Shown: positions 36,920-47,364, counted from the first letter of the stretch. The stretch is DNA of 64,000 nt from Bradyrhizobium sp. sBnM-33 (GCF_032917945.1 NZ_CP136624.1:2790001-2854000); one strand, 5' to 3'. The notes: generated by a model not told the origin, from the letters alone. Translations and numbers: made by a program.

Positions 36920-38746
36920 ATGTGTGGGATTGTCGGCATCTTGGGGCGTGGTCCGGTCACGGGGCAGCTGGTCGAGGCACTCAAACGACTGGAATATCGC
37001 GGCTACGACTCCGCAGGCGTAGCGACGCTTGAAGGCAACCATCTCGAGCGCCGGCGTGCCGAGGGCAAGCTGAAAAATCTCGAGGCGCGGCTACGCGGCG
37101 ATCTGCTGTCGGGTCATACCGGTATCGGTCATACGCGCTGGGCCACCCATGGTAAGCCGACCGAGCGCAATGCCCATCCGCATGTGACGGACAATGTCGC
37201 CGTCGTCCATAACGGGATCATCGAGAATTTCCGCGAGCTGCGCGCTGAGCTAGAGCAGAATGGCGCTAACTTCGCCTCGGAGACCGATACCGAGGTGGTG
37301 GCGCATCTCGTCGAATCCTATCTAAAGCATGGCTACTCGCCGCAGGACGCAGTGAAAGCGTTGCTGCCGCGGCTGCGCGGCGCGTTCGCGCTGGCATTCC
37401 TATTCAAAGGTCATAACGATCTCATGATCGGCGCGCGCAGGGGTTCGCCGCTCGCGATCGGGCATGGCGACGGCGAAATGTATTTGGGATCGGATGCTAT
37501 CGCGCTCGCGCCCTTCACCGATAAAATCACCTATCTTGAAGACGGTGACTGGGCCGTGCTTACCCGTACGATCTGCGTCATCTATGATTTGAAAGGCGCC
37601 GTCGCCCACCGGGAAACGCTGAAGTCTAGCGCGTCATCGCTCATGGTAGACAAGGCGAATTATCGCCACTTCATGGCCAAGGAAATTCACGAACAGCCGG
37701 AGGTGGTCGGGCAGACGCTGGCGCGTTATGTTGATATAGCCGCAAAGCGCATCGCGCTTCCGTTCGAACTGCCATTCGACTTCAATGACATTAGGCGCAT
37801 CTCGATCACGGCTTGCGGTACCGCAAGCTATGCCGGTCACGTCGCCAAGTATTGGTTCGAGCGGCTCGCGCGTATGCCGGTCGAGATCGACGTGGCCTCT
37901 GAACTCCGATACCGCGAGGCGCCTTTGCGCAAGGGGGATCTCGCGATCGTCATCTCGCAGTCTGGCGAGACCGCCGACACGCTGGCCGCTTTGCGCTACG
38001 CCAAGGCGCAGGGTCTGCACACGGTTTCCGTGGTCAACGTACCGACGTCGACGATTGCGCGCGAGAGCGAAACCGTGCTGCCGACATTGGCCGGCCCGGA
38101 AATCGGCGTCGCCTCGACCAAAGCTTTCACTTGTCAGCTGATGGTGATGGCCGCCCTTGCGGTCGCCGCAGGCAAAGAGCGCGGAGAATTGTCCGACATC
38201 GATGAATTGAAGCTCGTGGGTGAGCTGATTGAAGTTCCGCGGCTGATCGCTGCGGCGTTCGCGATCGAACCGCAGATCGAGAAGCTCGCGCGCGACATCG
38301 CCAAAACGAGCGCTGTGCTCTATCTCGGCCGCGGCACGTCGTTCCCCTTGGCGCTGGAGGGCGCGCTCAAGCTGAAGGAAGTCTCCTATATCCACGCCGA
38401 GGGCTATGCCGCCGGCGAGCTCAAACACGGCCCGATTGCGCTGATCGACGATAGCATGCCAGTGGTGGTGATCGCTCCTTACGACCGGGTTTTCGAAAAA
38501 ACCGTCTCAAACATGCAGGAAGTCGCCGCTCGTGGTGGCAACATCATCCTGATGACCGATGCGACAGGTGCTTCGGAAGCGACGGTGGATTCGCTCATGA
38601 CAATTGTGCTGCCAAACATGGCTGCAACATTTACACCCATGGTCTATGCCATTCCGGTGCAGCTTTTGGCCTACTATACCGCTGTCCTAATGGGAGCGGA
38701 CGTCGATCAGCCACGCAATCTCGCGAAATCGGTGACCGTAGAATAG
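36920..38746 (+). CDS. nodM: Glutamine-fructose-6-phosphate aminotransferase (GlmS/NodM)
   Basis: Makes glucosamine-6-phosphate from fructose-6-phosphate and glutamine, the entry to the chitin backbone of Nod factors and to cell-wall precursors. The 608-residue protein is full length. The ATG at 36920 leads straight to the catalytic Cys1 (MCGIVGILGR); the amidotransferase domain has RWATHGKPTERNAHPH and VVHNGIIENF. Two SIS domains follow (SQSGETADTLAALRYAK, GRGTSFPLALEGALKLKE) and the C-terminus ends LAKSVTVE, as in the family. Its place in a symbiosis island favours nodM over the housekeeping glmS; no nod box was seen upstream. Confidence 0.9.
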   Translation: MCGIVGILGRGPVTGQLVEALKRLEYRGYDSAGVATLEGNHLERRRAEGKLKNLEARLRGDLLSGHTGIGHTRWATHGKPTERNAHPHVTDNVAVVHNGIIENFRELRAELEQNGANFASETDTEVVAHLVESYLKHGYSPQDAVKALLPRLRGAFALAFLFKGHNDLMIGARRGSPLAIGHGDGEMYLGSDAIALAPFTDKITYLEDGDWAVLTRTICVIYDLKGAVAHRETLKSSASSLMVDKANYRHFMAKEIHEQPEVVGQTLARYVDIAAKRIALPFELPFDFNDIRRISITACGTASYAGHVAKYWFERLARMPVEIDVASELRYREAPLRKGDLAIVISQSGETADTLAALRYAKAQGLHTVSVVNVPTSTIARESETVLPTLAGPEIGVASTKAFTCQLMVMAALAVAAGKERGELSDIDELKLVGELIEVPRLIAAAFAIEPQIEKLARDIAKTSAVLYLGRGTSFPLALEGALKLKEVSYIHAEGYAAGELKHGPIALIDDSMPVVVIAPYDRVFEKTVSNMQEVAARGGNIILMTDATGASEATVDSLMTIVLPNMAATFTPMVYAIPVQLLAYYTAVLMGADVDQPRNLAKSVTVE

Positions 38747-38994
38747 GCGGGCAGGGCCAAAGTCGCAGTGGTCGTGAGACTTCAGCGAATAGGCCTTCGT
38801 GTTCGGTTATGTCCGTTCTGTGGAAGCCAAAACCGAGCAGATCCTCAATTTCTCTCCTATCCATGTTGATGCCGATCGTCGTTGCTGCGTGCGTCCATAT
38901 CGCCTTCCGGACATGAATGGTTCGTATCTCGAAATGCGATAATGACCTCAGGAGTACAACTGGAGTTCAGCTCCCGGACCGGGATTCACGGATG

Positions 38995-39197
38995 GCGCGA
39001 TCACGAGCGGCTGACCGAGCAGATCATGGCCGCGCTCTACCTCAACCATCCCTACGGCCGCCCGGTGATCGGCTGGCACCAGGAGATCGAAAAGCTCGAC
39101 CGCGAGGATGCGCTGGCGTTCTACAAGCGCTTCTACGCACCGAACAATGCGATCCTGGTGATCGCGGGCGACGTCGACGCCAAGGTGCGCGTGCCTG
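38995..39197 (+). pseudogene. Fragment of an M16 (pitrilysin-type) zinc peptidase
   Basis: [20 protein letters not shown] and [20 protein letters not shown] match a middle block of M16 peptidases. The HxxEH active site and everything else are gone. It ends at the start of the LRV gene. Confidence 0.65.
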
Positions 39198-39215
39198 ACC
39201 TATGTGGGCAGGACA

Positions 39216-39968
39216 ATGGTTGATGATATCGACAAGGCTCTTGACTGGGAGGGCAACCGGCTTGATTGCACGTCGTGCGAGCACCTCGCACTGAGCGAAA
39301 CCGGCGGATGTCGGCTCAAGCACGCCTGCGTCAACGACCGTTGTCCCCGCGGTATCGAGAGGTTCTTCGAGTGGAATCCGGATCTCGCCGACCGCTATCT
39401 CTGCCATCCGCATTTTGAGGTAAGGGCAATCGCGGCGAAGTTTGCCAATGTCTTGCTGCTGCCGCCGCTGATCGATGATCCCAATGAAAAAGTGCAATGG
39501 AATGCGATGCTTCGCCTGCCTAGACGCTACGCGTTGCAATTACGGAAGCATCCGCATCCCGAGCTGAGGAAGCGGGTGGCGAGCCTGTTCGACGGTGAAG
39601 AATTGCTACCCATGGCCTCGGACGAATATTACTATGTTCGCCTTGTCGTCGCGAGTCGGATCGAGCCTATGCTGCTCCCCCGAATGGTGGATGACGAGGA
39701 AGCCGAGGTCCGCCGTGTTGTGGCACGGCGCATTCCAAATGAATGGTTGCTCCGCATGATCGACGATCGTGAGGCGTCGGTAAGACTGGAGATAGCCCGA
39801 CGACTATCTGTGCAGCTTGTGCCGCTGCTGCGGCATGATCCTGACTGGCGCATCCGCTACGAGGTCGCAAGCCGTGCGCCAGTGACTGAGATCCTTAGCC
39901 TCGTCGATGACCCGTATAGTCTCGTGCGCGAAGTCGCGAGCTCGCGGATTGCAGGAGACCGCCGCTGA
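39216..39968 (+). CDS. Leucine-rich-repeat-variant (LRV) protein with an N-terminal iron-sulfur motif
   Basis: 250 residues. The N-terminal cysteines (18, 21, 32, 38, 43; in CTSCEHL...CRLKHAC..DRCPRG) form the LRV-type 4Fe-4S motif. The rest consists of short alternating helices with LL..L(I/V)[19 protein letters not shown] and similar units, the LRV repeats. Azotobacter LrvA is the best-known relative, encoded near nif genes; the biochemical role is not known. The ATG at 39216 ([14 protein letters not shown]) is chosen over an in-frame GTG at 39204. Confidence 0.85.
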   Translation: MVDDIDKALDWEGNRLDCTSCEHLALSETGGCRLKHACVNDRCPRGIERFFEWNPDLADRYLCHPHFEVRAIAAKFANVLLLPPLIDDPNEKVQWNAMLRLPRRYALQLRKHPHPELRKRVASLFDGEELLPMASDEYYYVRLVVASRIEPMLLPRMVDDEEAEVRRVVARRIPNEWLLRMIDDREASVRLEIARRLSVQLVPLLRHDPDWRIRYEVASRAPVTEILSLVDDPYSLVREVASSRIAGDRR

Positions 39969-40367
39969 GATCGATACCGCGTCGGCCGACGCCGACGGCC
40001 AGATGAACTTGCCGCGATATGCCTATTGCGTCATGCCGAGGATCTTGACCAGATCGCCGCGGCGTTCCCGGAAGATGTAGAGATCGCCAGCATACGGATA
40101 TGTGACGCGCCACATATCCATTCTGCGGAGATCTGTTCCTTTTCCGATCCAGGCAATGCCTCCTTGGTCGAATTTGCGCCAAACAAGGTGCTCGCGCAGC
40201 GAATTTAAGCCCCGCGGCGGGGCAAGTTGCAGGAAATGGTGCAACCACCTGAGTACGATGCCCGGGAGGACGCAACATTTAACGAGCCAATTATCGCGAA
40301 GGTCGCAAGAGCAGTGGCCCGTTGCACGATGCTCGGGGAAGCTACTAGTGTGGCAGCTCCAGGAGCC
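39969..40367. other. Intergenic with an IS66 tnpB scrap
   Basis: No functional gene. On the minus strand at about 40023-40110 a frame reads GDLYIFRERRGDLVKILGM, the beginning of an IS66 TnpB central motif, then stops. Confidence 0.5.
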
Positions 40368-41723
40368 TCATACTGTGCGGCTGTGAGTCGCGACTGACCG
40401 CGCCAGATGAGCATCGAATGCGGACGCTACGGTCCTGACGAGAAACTCGGCGCCTTTCCTGACGAACAGTCGCTCGTCGCCGTCCATGGTCACTGCGCCG
40501 TCTGCAATGAGGCTATCGAGCCGCGAGCGATCGACGATGGCCGACTTCGGATCGCGGCCATGCGACAGAGCGATCTTCGACAGGTCGAGGGCCATGTCGC
40601 ACATCAGTCGCTCGATCAGATCGGCTCGGAAGCGATCGTCACCCGTGAAGCCATACCCCTTGAGGGTGGCGGGCCGGTCCTCGGCGATGCGCGCCAGGTA
40701 ATCACGGGTTACCACGACATTCTGTGCGAATCCCTGCGGCATCCTCCCGATGGCGCTTGCCCCTAGCCCGATGAGTGTTTCGGCGGTGTCGTCGGTGTAA
40801 CCCTGGAAGTTCCGACGCAGCCGCCCCTCGCGCTTCGCCGCGGTAAGATTGTCGCGTGGTAGGGCGAAGTGGTCGAAACCAATGCGCACGTAGCCCGCGT
40901 CGACCAGGGCTTCCGCAATCAATTCCGACTGAAGATGACGCTCGACTGGCTGGGGCAGGGCGTGTTCGTCGATCTTGCGCTGATGCTTCTTGAAGGAGGG
41001 CATATGCGCGTAACCGAACACCCACAAGCGATCCGGCCGGAGTTCGATGCATTTGGCTACCGTGTCTAGGCACGATTGCATGGTCTGAAGCGGCAGACCG
41101 TAGATAAGATTGAAGTTGAGCCGGCCGACGCCGGCTCGCCGCAGGCGCTCAACGCACGTGGCGGTCTGCTCGAAAGTCTGCAGGCGGTTGATGGCGCGCT
41201 GCACAACAGGATCGAAGCTCTGTACACCCAGGCTCGCGCGATTGACGCCGCTGTAGCCCAAACCCTCCGCGATCGGCTCGGTCAGGGTACGCGGATCGAT
41301 CTCCACGGCGATTTCGGCGTCGGGCAACACGAAATACGAGAAGCGGAGCGCGCCGACGAGATCGGCGAAGGTCTCGGGCGTCATGATCGTCGGCGTGCCG
41401 CCGCCGAAATGGATGTGCGAGATAGGAAGGCGGTGGCCGATAGTTTCGGCGATTAGGTGCGCCTCCGCTCGCAGGCCCGATGTATAGACTGCGATGGGGT
41501 CGTCTTTCTGCGTGACCGAGGTGTGGCAACCGCAGTACCAGCACATAGACCGGCAGAACGGAACGTGCACATAGATCGAGGCCGGCTGGCGGGGCGGCAG
41601 GGATCCAAGCCACATCCGGTAATCAGGTTCGCCGATCGCTGGCGAAAAGTGCGGCGCGGTCGGATAGCTTGTGTAGAGGGGAAGCCTGTCGTGACCGTAC
41701 GATTGCGCCAGATCCGATCTCAT
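40368..41723 (-). CDS. hemN: Oxygen-independent coproporphyrinogen III dehydrogenase HemN
   Basis: Radical-SAM enzyme of heme synthesis that works without oxygen, needed in microaerobic bacteroids. The 451-residue protein has the cluster-binding HVPFCRSMCWYCGCHT (Cys57, 61, 64), HFGGGTPTIMTPETF, EIDPRTLTEP and FNLIYGLPLQT, the HemN pattern and length. A FixK-type box lies 53-66 bp upstream, and GAAGGAG precedes the ATG. In B. japonicum hemN genes are FixK2 targets; the same control is likely here. Confidence 0.93.
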   Translation of the reverse strand: MRSDLAQSYGHDRLPLYTSYPTAPHFSPAIGEPDYRMWLGSLPPRQPASIYVHVPFCRSMCWYCGCHTSVTQKDDPIAVYTSGLRAEAHLIAETIGHRLPISHIHFGGGTPTIMTPETFADLVGALRFSYFVLPDAEIAVEIDPRTLTEPIAEGLGYSGVNRASLGVQSFDPVVQRAINRLQTFEQTATCVERLRRAGVGRLNFNLIYGLPLQTMQSCLDTVAKCIELRPDRLWVFGYAHMPSFKKHQRKIDEHALPQPVERHLQSELIAEALVDAGYVRIGFDHFALPRDNLTAAKREGRLRRNFQGYTDDTAETLIGLGASAIGRMPQGFAQNVVVTRDYLARIAEDRPATLKGYGFTGDDRFRADLIERLMCDMALDLSKIALSHGRDPKSAIVDRSRLDSLIADGAVTMDGDERLFVRKGAEFLVRTVASAFDAHLARSVATHSRTV

Positions 41724-41775
41724 CTGTTTCTCCTTCAGCTGCCGGATTGTCTAACGACTTCGCTGAGGAGGCACC

Positions 41776-41789
41776 TTGCGCTGGCGCAA
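41776..41789 (-). promoter_or_regulatory. FixK/FNR-type box upstream of hemN
   Basis: TTGCGCCAGCGCAA on the minus strand, a near-perfect 14-bp palindrome fitting the FixK2 consensus TTG(A/C)-N6-(T/G)CAA. It is 53 bp upstream of the hemN start codon. Confidence 0.7.
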
Positions 41790-41940
41790 TCCTTTGGTCG
41801 TTTTGGGCTTCAACTCCGCCAGCAGCAGTTGGCAGCTCTGATCCTCTTGGCCGAAACGCGGCCCGCGGCTTGATTGCGGCAAAAAAAGCCGGCCGAAATG
41901 CGTTCGGCGGGCCAAGTCGCGGAGGAGAAACGTCGGCCGG

Positions 41941-42737
41941 GTGAAAGCGATCAGGCGTCGAGATTGTGCAGGCGCTAGCGGTTGCGATCGGGGTGATCCT
42001 GGCGCTCGGCATGTCCGTGGTGGAGACCATTCATCATGCCGAGCACGCTTATTTCGACGCGGCGGTCATGTTGCTGACGTTCCTCCTGGTCGGCCGCGTC
42101 CTCGACCAGAACACGCGGCGGCGGACGCGCGCGGTCGCCGGCAATCTTGCCGCATTGAAGGCGGAGACGGCGGCCAAATTCGTGGGACCCGATGAGATCT
42201 CGCAGGTGCCGGTGGCGGCGATTCATCCCGGCGACATCGTGCTCTTGCGGCCCGGCGAGCGCTGCGCCGTCGACGGCACCGTGATCGAGGGGCGCTCCGA
42301 GATCGACCAGAGCCTGATCACCGGCGAAACGCTCTATGTCACGGCCGGGCAGGGACGCCGGTTTATGCCGGATCGATCAATATTTCCGGCACGCTGCGGT
42401 GCGGGTCTCGGCCGCCTCGGAGGCGACGCTGCTCGCCGAGATCACGAGGCTGCTCGACAATGCGCTCCAGGCCCGTTCGCGCTACAGGCGGCTCGCCGAC
42501 CGCGCCTCTCGGCTCTACGCGCCGGTGGTGCATGCGACTGCGCTGCTCACCATCCTCGGCTGGGTCATCGCAGGCGCAAGCTGGCATGATGCCATCGTCA
42601 CCGGCATCGCCGTCCTCATCATCACCTGTCCCTGTGCACTCGGGCTGGGGCGCAAGTCCTGGCTATTCTGCGGCTCCGATCGCGGCGGCGACCGTGCCGC
42701 GGTGATGTACAGCCGCCCTATCCCGCGCGCGGCATAG
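41941..42737 (+). pseudogene. fixI: FixI/copper-type P1B ATPase fragment
   Basis: Contains YFDAAVMLLTFLLVGRVLDQ, RPGERCAVDGTVIEG, the TGE loop in QSLITGET and later ITCPCALGL (the CPC ion-binding motif) in a different frame; near 42345-42360 the frame shifts (one frame holds YAGSINISGTLR, another ends with the CPC helix). The N-terminal metal-binding region, phosphorylation Asp loop and nucleotide-binding domain are missing. FixI supplies copper to the cbb3 oxidase. The fragment is non-functional. Confidence 0.7.
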
Positions 42738-42818
42738 GGCCGATTGGACTAAACCGCTCCGCGGTAGGCAGCGATGGCGGCGGCCTGAAGAAGGAAGCGG
42801 CACAGAGTGCGCGGCAGC

Positions 42819-43052
42819 TTAACGATTCTTCGCTGTGCGTCGCGCCGTCCGACCCGTGGCCTCGCTGAACAGGTGGCGGGGGATGTTGATTATCGCATAA
42901 CGTCGCCGTTCTTCCGGGTGCGTTTCAAAATCTGCCTCCACAAAAATCTCGACGGTCTCCTCACTGGCATGAACTTCGACGCGTACCGGCGCGTCTTCAA
43001 ACTCCACTTCATATCGGCGACCATTCTTTCCTCGGATAATCGCGTGCGCCAT
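42819..43052 (-). CDS. Small conserved-looking protein, 77 aa
   Basis: Not recognised. MAHAIIRGKNGRRYEVEFED, then alternating charged strands (VRVEVHASEETVEIFVEADF) and a basic tail (TGRTARRTAKNR), a compact beta-rich protein. It follows the 110-residue gene (43060-43392) by 7 bp on the same strand, so the two form an operon. Codon use looks genuine. Confidence 0.55.
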   Translation of the reverse strand: MAHAIIRGKNGRRYEVEFEDAPVRVEVHASEETVEIFVEADFETHPEERRRYAIINIPRHLFSEATGRTARRTAKNR

Positions 43053-43059
43053 TTCTATG

Positions 43060-43392
43060 CTACCTCCGGCCCTGCTTCTTGAGCTTCTTCACTCGGTGCT
43101 TCTGATAATCCAGAACGGCCGCTGCAAGTGGCATCGAGCGCGGCACGCGCACATGTGTGAGGGAGACGACAAGCGCTCTGCCTGTTTCTTCCGAGCGAGA
43201 CAAATGGCAAATGATACCGCCCTCGTCACCGGCGTATGACAAATCCCAGACGACGTGGTGCATCCGATCAGCATCGGCAACATTCTCGGCCTGCAGATAT
43301 TCGATCAACGATGGTGCCAGTTCAACGTCAAATGGCGCAGCTGCCTTGAGTGCGGCGAGCAGCCGGGTGGTCTTCTCCGGATTGTCGAGCAT
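43060..43392 (-). CDS. Small protein of unknown function, 110 aa
   Basis: Not recognised. MLDNPEKTTRLLAALKAAAP, VVWDLSYAGDEGGIICHLSR and a Lys/Arg-rich end (KHRVKKLKKQGRR). The first gene of a two-gene operon with the 77-residue gene downstream. A role cannot be inferred. Confidence 0.6.
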   Translation of the reverse strand: MLDNPEKTTRLLAALKAAAPFDVELAPSLIEYLQAENVADADRMHHVVWDLSYAGDEGGIICHLSRSEETGRALVVSLTHVRVPRSMPLAAAVLDYQKHRVKKLKKQGRR

Positions 43393-43716
43393 AGGTCGTC
43401 CATCTTTAACGGGCGAATCAGAGAGCCGACGGTCAGCGATGATAGCGAATATGGCTCAACAGAGCCATATTCCCTATCCGTCGCACAACTCGCCTTCCTC
43501 CCATTGCTGGTTGACCCGATCCAATAGCGACGACCTCACGGGCATTACCCCGCTTCCTCGCTAATACAACGCAGTCCGCCCCCTCCGGCGCATCACCGCT
43601 TCGCGGTAGGCGACTCGTGGCAAGCTTCGGTACCACCATCTGATCTTCCTGCATTCCCGACGAAGTTCGATTGCGAGATGCTGGAGGCGCTGCTTGCAGC
43701 GCTTAAGGAGCTTCCC

Positions 43717-44599
43717 ATGACGGTTCTTCGACAACGGATGACTGAGGACATGCAGGTGCGGAATCTGTCGCCGCATACACAGGCATCGTATCTCCAACAG
43801 GTATCGCTGTTTGCACGTTACTTCCGTATGTCGCCGGATGCGCTGACCCCCGAGCACATCCGGACTTATCAAATCTACCTCACGAACGAGAAGAGGTTGG
43901 CCCCCAATTCAATCCATACGGCTGTCGCGGCGCTTCGGTTCCTTTGCAGGATTACGCTCAAGGAGGACTGGACCTTTGGAGAAGACATCCCGCTTCCAAA
44001 AAAGCCGCAGAAGCTACCCGTCGTCCTGAGCCCTGAAGAAGTTGTGCATTTCCTCAGCTGCGTGGATTGCAACAAACATCGGGTGATCCTGACCACCTGC
44101 TACGCGGCAGGCTTGCGCATTTCGGAGGCCGTCCGGCTGAAGGCCGCCGCCATCGATAGCGCCCGTATGGTTGTTCGCGTCGAGCAGGGTAAAAGTCGCA
44201 AAGATCGGTACGTGATGCTGTCGCCCATGCTGCTGGAGATCCTGCGCAGCTACTGGATCGCCGTTCGCCCGAAGGAGTGGCTGTTCCCTGGCATTCACGA
44301 TGATCGGCCAATCACGAAGGACGCCGTAGAAGCAGCCTGCCAAAAAGGCGCATCGGTTGTCCGATCTCTCTAAACCCGTCACCCCACATTCGCTTCGGCA
44401 CGCATTCGCTGTACATCTCCTCGAATCAGGTACCGACTTGCGGACCATTCAGCTCCTCCTCGGTCATCGCAGCCTCGCCACCACGGCCAAGTACTTGCGC
44501 ATCGCGACCAACAAGGTCTGCGCGACGTCCAGCCCTCTGGACCTCTTGCCGCATCCAGTTCCAGCCGAACCACAGCCGGCGCCGCCAAAACACTTCTGA
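43717..44599 (+). pseudogene. Tyrosine recombinase of the IS91-like element, frameshifted
   Basis: MTVLRQRMTEDMQVRNLSPH starts a phage-integrase-type protein (catalytic Arg in YAAGLRISEAVRLK). At about 44340 an extra base shifts the frame; the rest, [20 protein letters not shown] (catalytic His-x-x-Arg) and [16 protein letters not shown] (His and Tyr), is in the next frame, ending at 44599. Removing one base at CAAAAAGG restores a complete recombinase. Confidence 0.8.
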
Positions 44600-44610
44600 G
44601 TTTCAGACCG

Positions 44611-45663
44611 ATGGCCCGCTCGGAGCCGGAAGTGGCGGACATATTCCGCCGCTACGGCGCAGCCTATCGTGAGAGCCATGACGCCTCGCTATGCACCGCA
44701 CAGCGTCGCGTCATGAGCGCGATCGAATTGTGTCGAACTGCGGCACTTGGTGGTCATGTTGAGCGCTGCGATCACTGTGACCACCAGCGCATCTGCTACA
44801 ATAGTTGTCGTGATCGCCACGGCCCAAAATGCCAATCACTGGCTCGTGCCCAGTGGTTGGACGACCGTCGATCAGAACTTCTCGACACCCAGTATTTTCA
44901 TGTGGTCTTCACCATACCGCAGTCCATTGCAGCTATTGCCCTTCAAAACAAGAAGATCGTCTACGGCATTCTGTTCCGGGCCGCCAGCGAGACGTTGCGC
45001 ACCATCGCAGCTGACTCCAAGCATTTGGGCGCACAAATCGGATTCTTCGCGGTGCTTCATACTTGGGGTCAGGCTCTTTTTCACCATCCGCATCTGCATT
45101 GCGTGGTTCCGGGTGGGGGCATTTCTCCGGATGGTACACGATGGATTTCCTGCCGGCGCAAGTTCTTTTTGCCCGTTCTCGTGTTGGCGCGACTGTTTCT
45201 CGATTATCTCCGGAAGGCCTTCGACGCCGGAGACTTGCAGTTCTTTTCCTCGCTGGAATCCCTTCGGACGCGCGACGCCTTCTTGCGTCACATCGCGCCT
45301 ATCCAGAAGAAGGATTGGGTGGTTTACGCGAAGCGCCCCTTCGCCGGACCTGAACAAGTCCTCAAATACGTCGCACGATACACGCACCGCATCGCCATCT
45401 CTAACAATCGCCTCCTCGATGTCGACGACGGCAAGGTTCAGTTTCGCTGGAAAGATTATCGCAATGGCCACCGTCAAAAGACGATGACGCTTGGCGCTGA
45501 CGAATTCATCCGTCGGTTCCTGCTTCACGTACTTCCCGACGGGTTTCAACGTATTCGGTATTTCGGCTTCCTGGCCAATCGCTACTGCGCAGAAAAGCTC
45601 GCGAAGGGATGTGATGAGCTGGGCCAGTCGAGGAAATCCAAACATGAAGTCCTGCAAGAGTAG
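44611..45663 (+). CDS. IS91-family transposase
   Basis: A 350-residue rolling-circle (HUH-type) transposase: zinc-finger start (HVERCDHCDHQRICYNSCRD, CXXC spacing) and the metal-binding HHPHLHCVVPGGG, with the Tyr in YVARYTHRIAISNNR. Full length, and the start 11 bp after the recombinase stop is typical of the pair. It may be functional. Confidence 0.9.
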   Translation: MARSEPEVADIFRRYGAAYRESHDASLCTAQRRVMSAIELCRTAALGGHVERCDHCDHQRICYNSCRDRHGPKCQSLARAQWLDDRRSELLDTQYFHVVFTIPQSIAAIALQNKKIVYGILFRAASETLRTIAADSKHLGAQIGFFAVLHTWGQALFHHPHLHCVVPGGGISPDGTRWISCRRKFFLPVLVLARLFLDYLRKAFDAGDLQFFSSLESLRTRDAFLRHIAPIQKKDWVVYAKRPFAGPEQVLKYVARYTHRIAISNNRLLDVDDGKVQFRWKDYRNGHRQKTMTLGADEFIRRFLLHVLPDGFQRIRYFGFLANRYCAEKLAKGCDELGQSRKSKHEVLQE

Positions 45664-45789
45664 GACCGCCTCAGTTGGCGGCCCGCCATCGTGAACCGGC
45701 GGACGAGACGCGCTTGACCTCCGCTCGCCGCATTCAAGCAGAAGCACTTTGCGCTAAGCTCGTGCAAGAGAGCAGAAATGCAGCAACCA

Positions 45790-45985
45790 TTTTTACCTAA
45801 CCATCACATCGTTCCGTCGGCTGCCGAACGATCGCCTGCTGCTTGGCATGAAGGGCATCCGCGCCGTGCGCAGCGGTGCCGTTCAATACGTGGCGAAGGA
45901 CGCCAGCGTCTCAATGGGAGGCAGCTACGTCGGGGAATCCACGCCGCGTCTGGCCGGCTCTCCTGTTTGCGTCGATGCGTGAGGA
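45790..45985 (+). pseudogene. Short serine-recombinase scrap
   Basis: One frame reads RLPNDRLLLGMKGIRAVRSG, recalling the NDRLLLGLKGTMSE motif of large serine recombinases; nothing else of the gene remains. Weak evidence. Confidence 0.35.
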
Positions 45986-45995
45986 GCCACACGAC

Positions 45996-46178
45996 ATGAA
46001 CGTGATCACATCAGAACGCAATTCCCTGATCTCGGAAACTTGGGCTGTGCTTGCGGCGGCCAAGGACCTTAGCGACACGTCAATGCAACTCATCTGCCGA
46101 CGCGTGATCGAAGGCCATCTCGCCGGCAGAACACCGCGTGAGGCCGACGCGGTCGCGATCCGCGCCTATTTCCGCTAG
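45996..46178 (+). CDS. Small protein, 60 aa
   Basis: Not recognised. MNVITSERNSLISETWAVLA, then DLSDTSMQLICRRVIEGHLA and a basic end. A terminator hairpin follows at 46207. It could be a small regulatory protein; the reading frame and terminator support a real transcript. Confidence 0.45.
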   Translation: MNVITSERNSLISETWAVLAAAKDLSDTSMQLICRRVIEGHLAGRTPREADAVAIRAYFR

Positions 46179-46206
46179 GTGCTGATGCAGTGCTCTACGT
46201 GAAGAG

Positions 46207-46233
46207 GCCCGGGAGGTCATCCTGGGCTTTTTC
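46207..46233 (+). terminator. Rho-independent terminator candidate
   Basis: GCCCGGG and CCTGGGC form a 7-bp stem (one G-T pair) with a 7-base loop followed by TTTTT. It lies 28 bp behind the 60-residue gene. Confidence 0.6.
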
Positions 46234-46346
46234 TTGGTGCGCCAGGCATGGCGCGGAGCGCCGTGAGTGGCGCGATTTGATCGGAGTGGTGTCCGGTCGA
46301 TGACTTGGAGGTGAGAGTCCTCTACAGACCCTGGTGATGGGAACCG

Positions 46347-47364
46347 TTAGCCGAACAGCAAGGGCGTCGTCGCCAACCGACAGCAGGAACTGAGACAATG
46401 CCAGCACACTACCGCGGCCCACCACGGCTGGGCGAGAAGCGCCGCCAAGCTCATGCCTCCAGCGCTCAGCGCCAGCGCAACCATCAGCAACGGCCCAAGC
46501 CCGATCGCACGTCCCGCCCACGGTGCGGTGACCGCGCCGACGACGCCACCGAGTGCACCGATGCCGAGCACCACGCCGACAGTTCCGCCCTCCAAACCCA
46601 GATCTTTCGTCAGGTGCAGCAGGAAGACCGCCGAGTATGCGTTGTACCAAAAGATGAAGGTGCCAGTGGCCAACGTGACTGCCCGCAGAATCGGGGTGCC
46701 GAACACGGTGGTCAGCCCTTCGGCCATTTGGCCGAGTAGCTGGGTCGACCCGGCCGCTGAGCCGGCAGCCGCGCGCTCGGCACGAGCGACAGCAACGCGG
46801 CGGCGAGCAGGAACGAGGCTGAGTCGGCCAGGATCGCGGTCGGCGCGGAGAACGTGCTGACCAGCCAGCCGGCCAGGAACGGACCGGCTGCCACCGCGCT
46901 TCCTGGCTGAGCTCCAACAAACTCTGCGCCTGGACCAGCCGATACCGGTCCACCACCGTGGGTACGCACGCCAGATAGGCCACCTCGGCGTTCACCGGCG
47001 CCACCCCGACCAGCGCCGTTGCCGTACACAGCTGGACCATTCCGAGGTGTCCGAGGCCGGCCAGCAGCGGAATCGTGGCCAGCGTTGCCGCCATCACCAA
47101 GTTGGCGATCAGCAGGATCCACCGGTGCGGGAGGCGGTCCACGATGACGCCGGCGAACGGGCCCGCCACCAGGTACGGCGCCCGACCGCAAGCCAGCAGT
47201 AGCCCGGTCTGCACGGGTCCCGCGCCCAGCAGAGTGATCGCGGTAAGCGGCAGCGCCAGCATGGTCACCTGGGAGCCCAGCAACGACACGGTCTGGCCAA
47301 CGAGCAGCGCCAGGTCGCCGCGCGGCGGTCGGAGCAGGGCGGCGGAACAGTGGGCGCGGCTCAC
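46347..47364 (-). pseudogene. MFS exporter of the foreign-looking cluster, two frameshifts
   Basis: The protein starts with GTG at 47364 (LALLVGQTVSLLGSQVTMLA) and shows the MFS motif in VDRLPHRWILLIANLVMAAT. Near 46915 (after LLELSQE) the frame shifts; GPFLAGWLVSTFSAPTAILA continues in another frame, and near 46735 a third frame carries PILRAVTLATGTFIFWYNAY to the end near 46347. Joined, it is about 340 residues, ending before the last helices. The GTGA start overlaps the sulfotransferase stop, so it was translationally coupled. It may have exported a product of this cluster. Confidence 0.7.

Larger units (their letters stand above)
43560..45760 (+). mobile_element. IS91-like element with tyrosine recombinase and HUH transposase genes
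   Basis: Tyrosine recombinase gene and IS91 transposase in tandem, the common organisation of IS91-group elements. The ends are approximate; I did not find clear terIS or oriIS. The recombinase is frameshifted, so the element may be defective. Confidence 0.65.
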
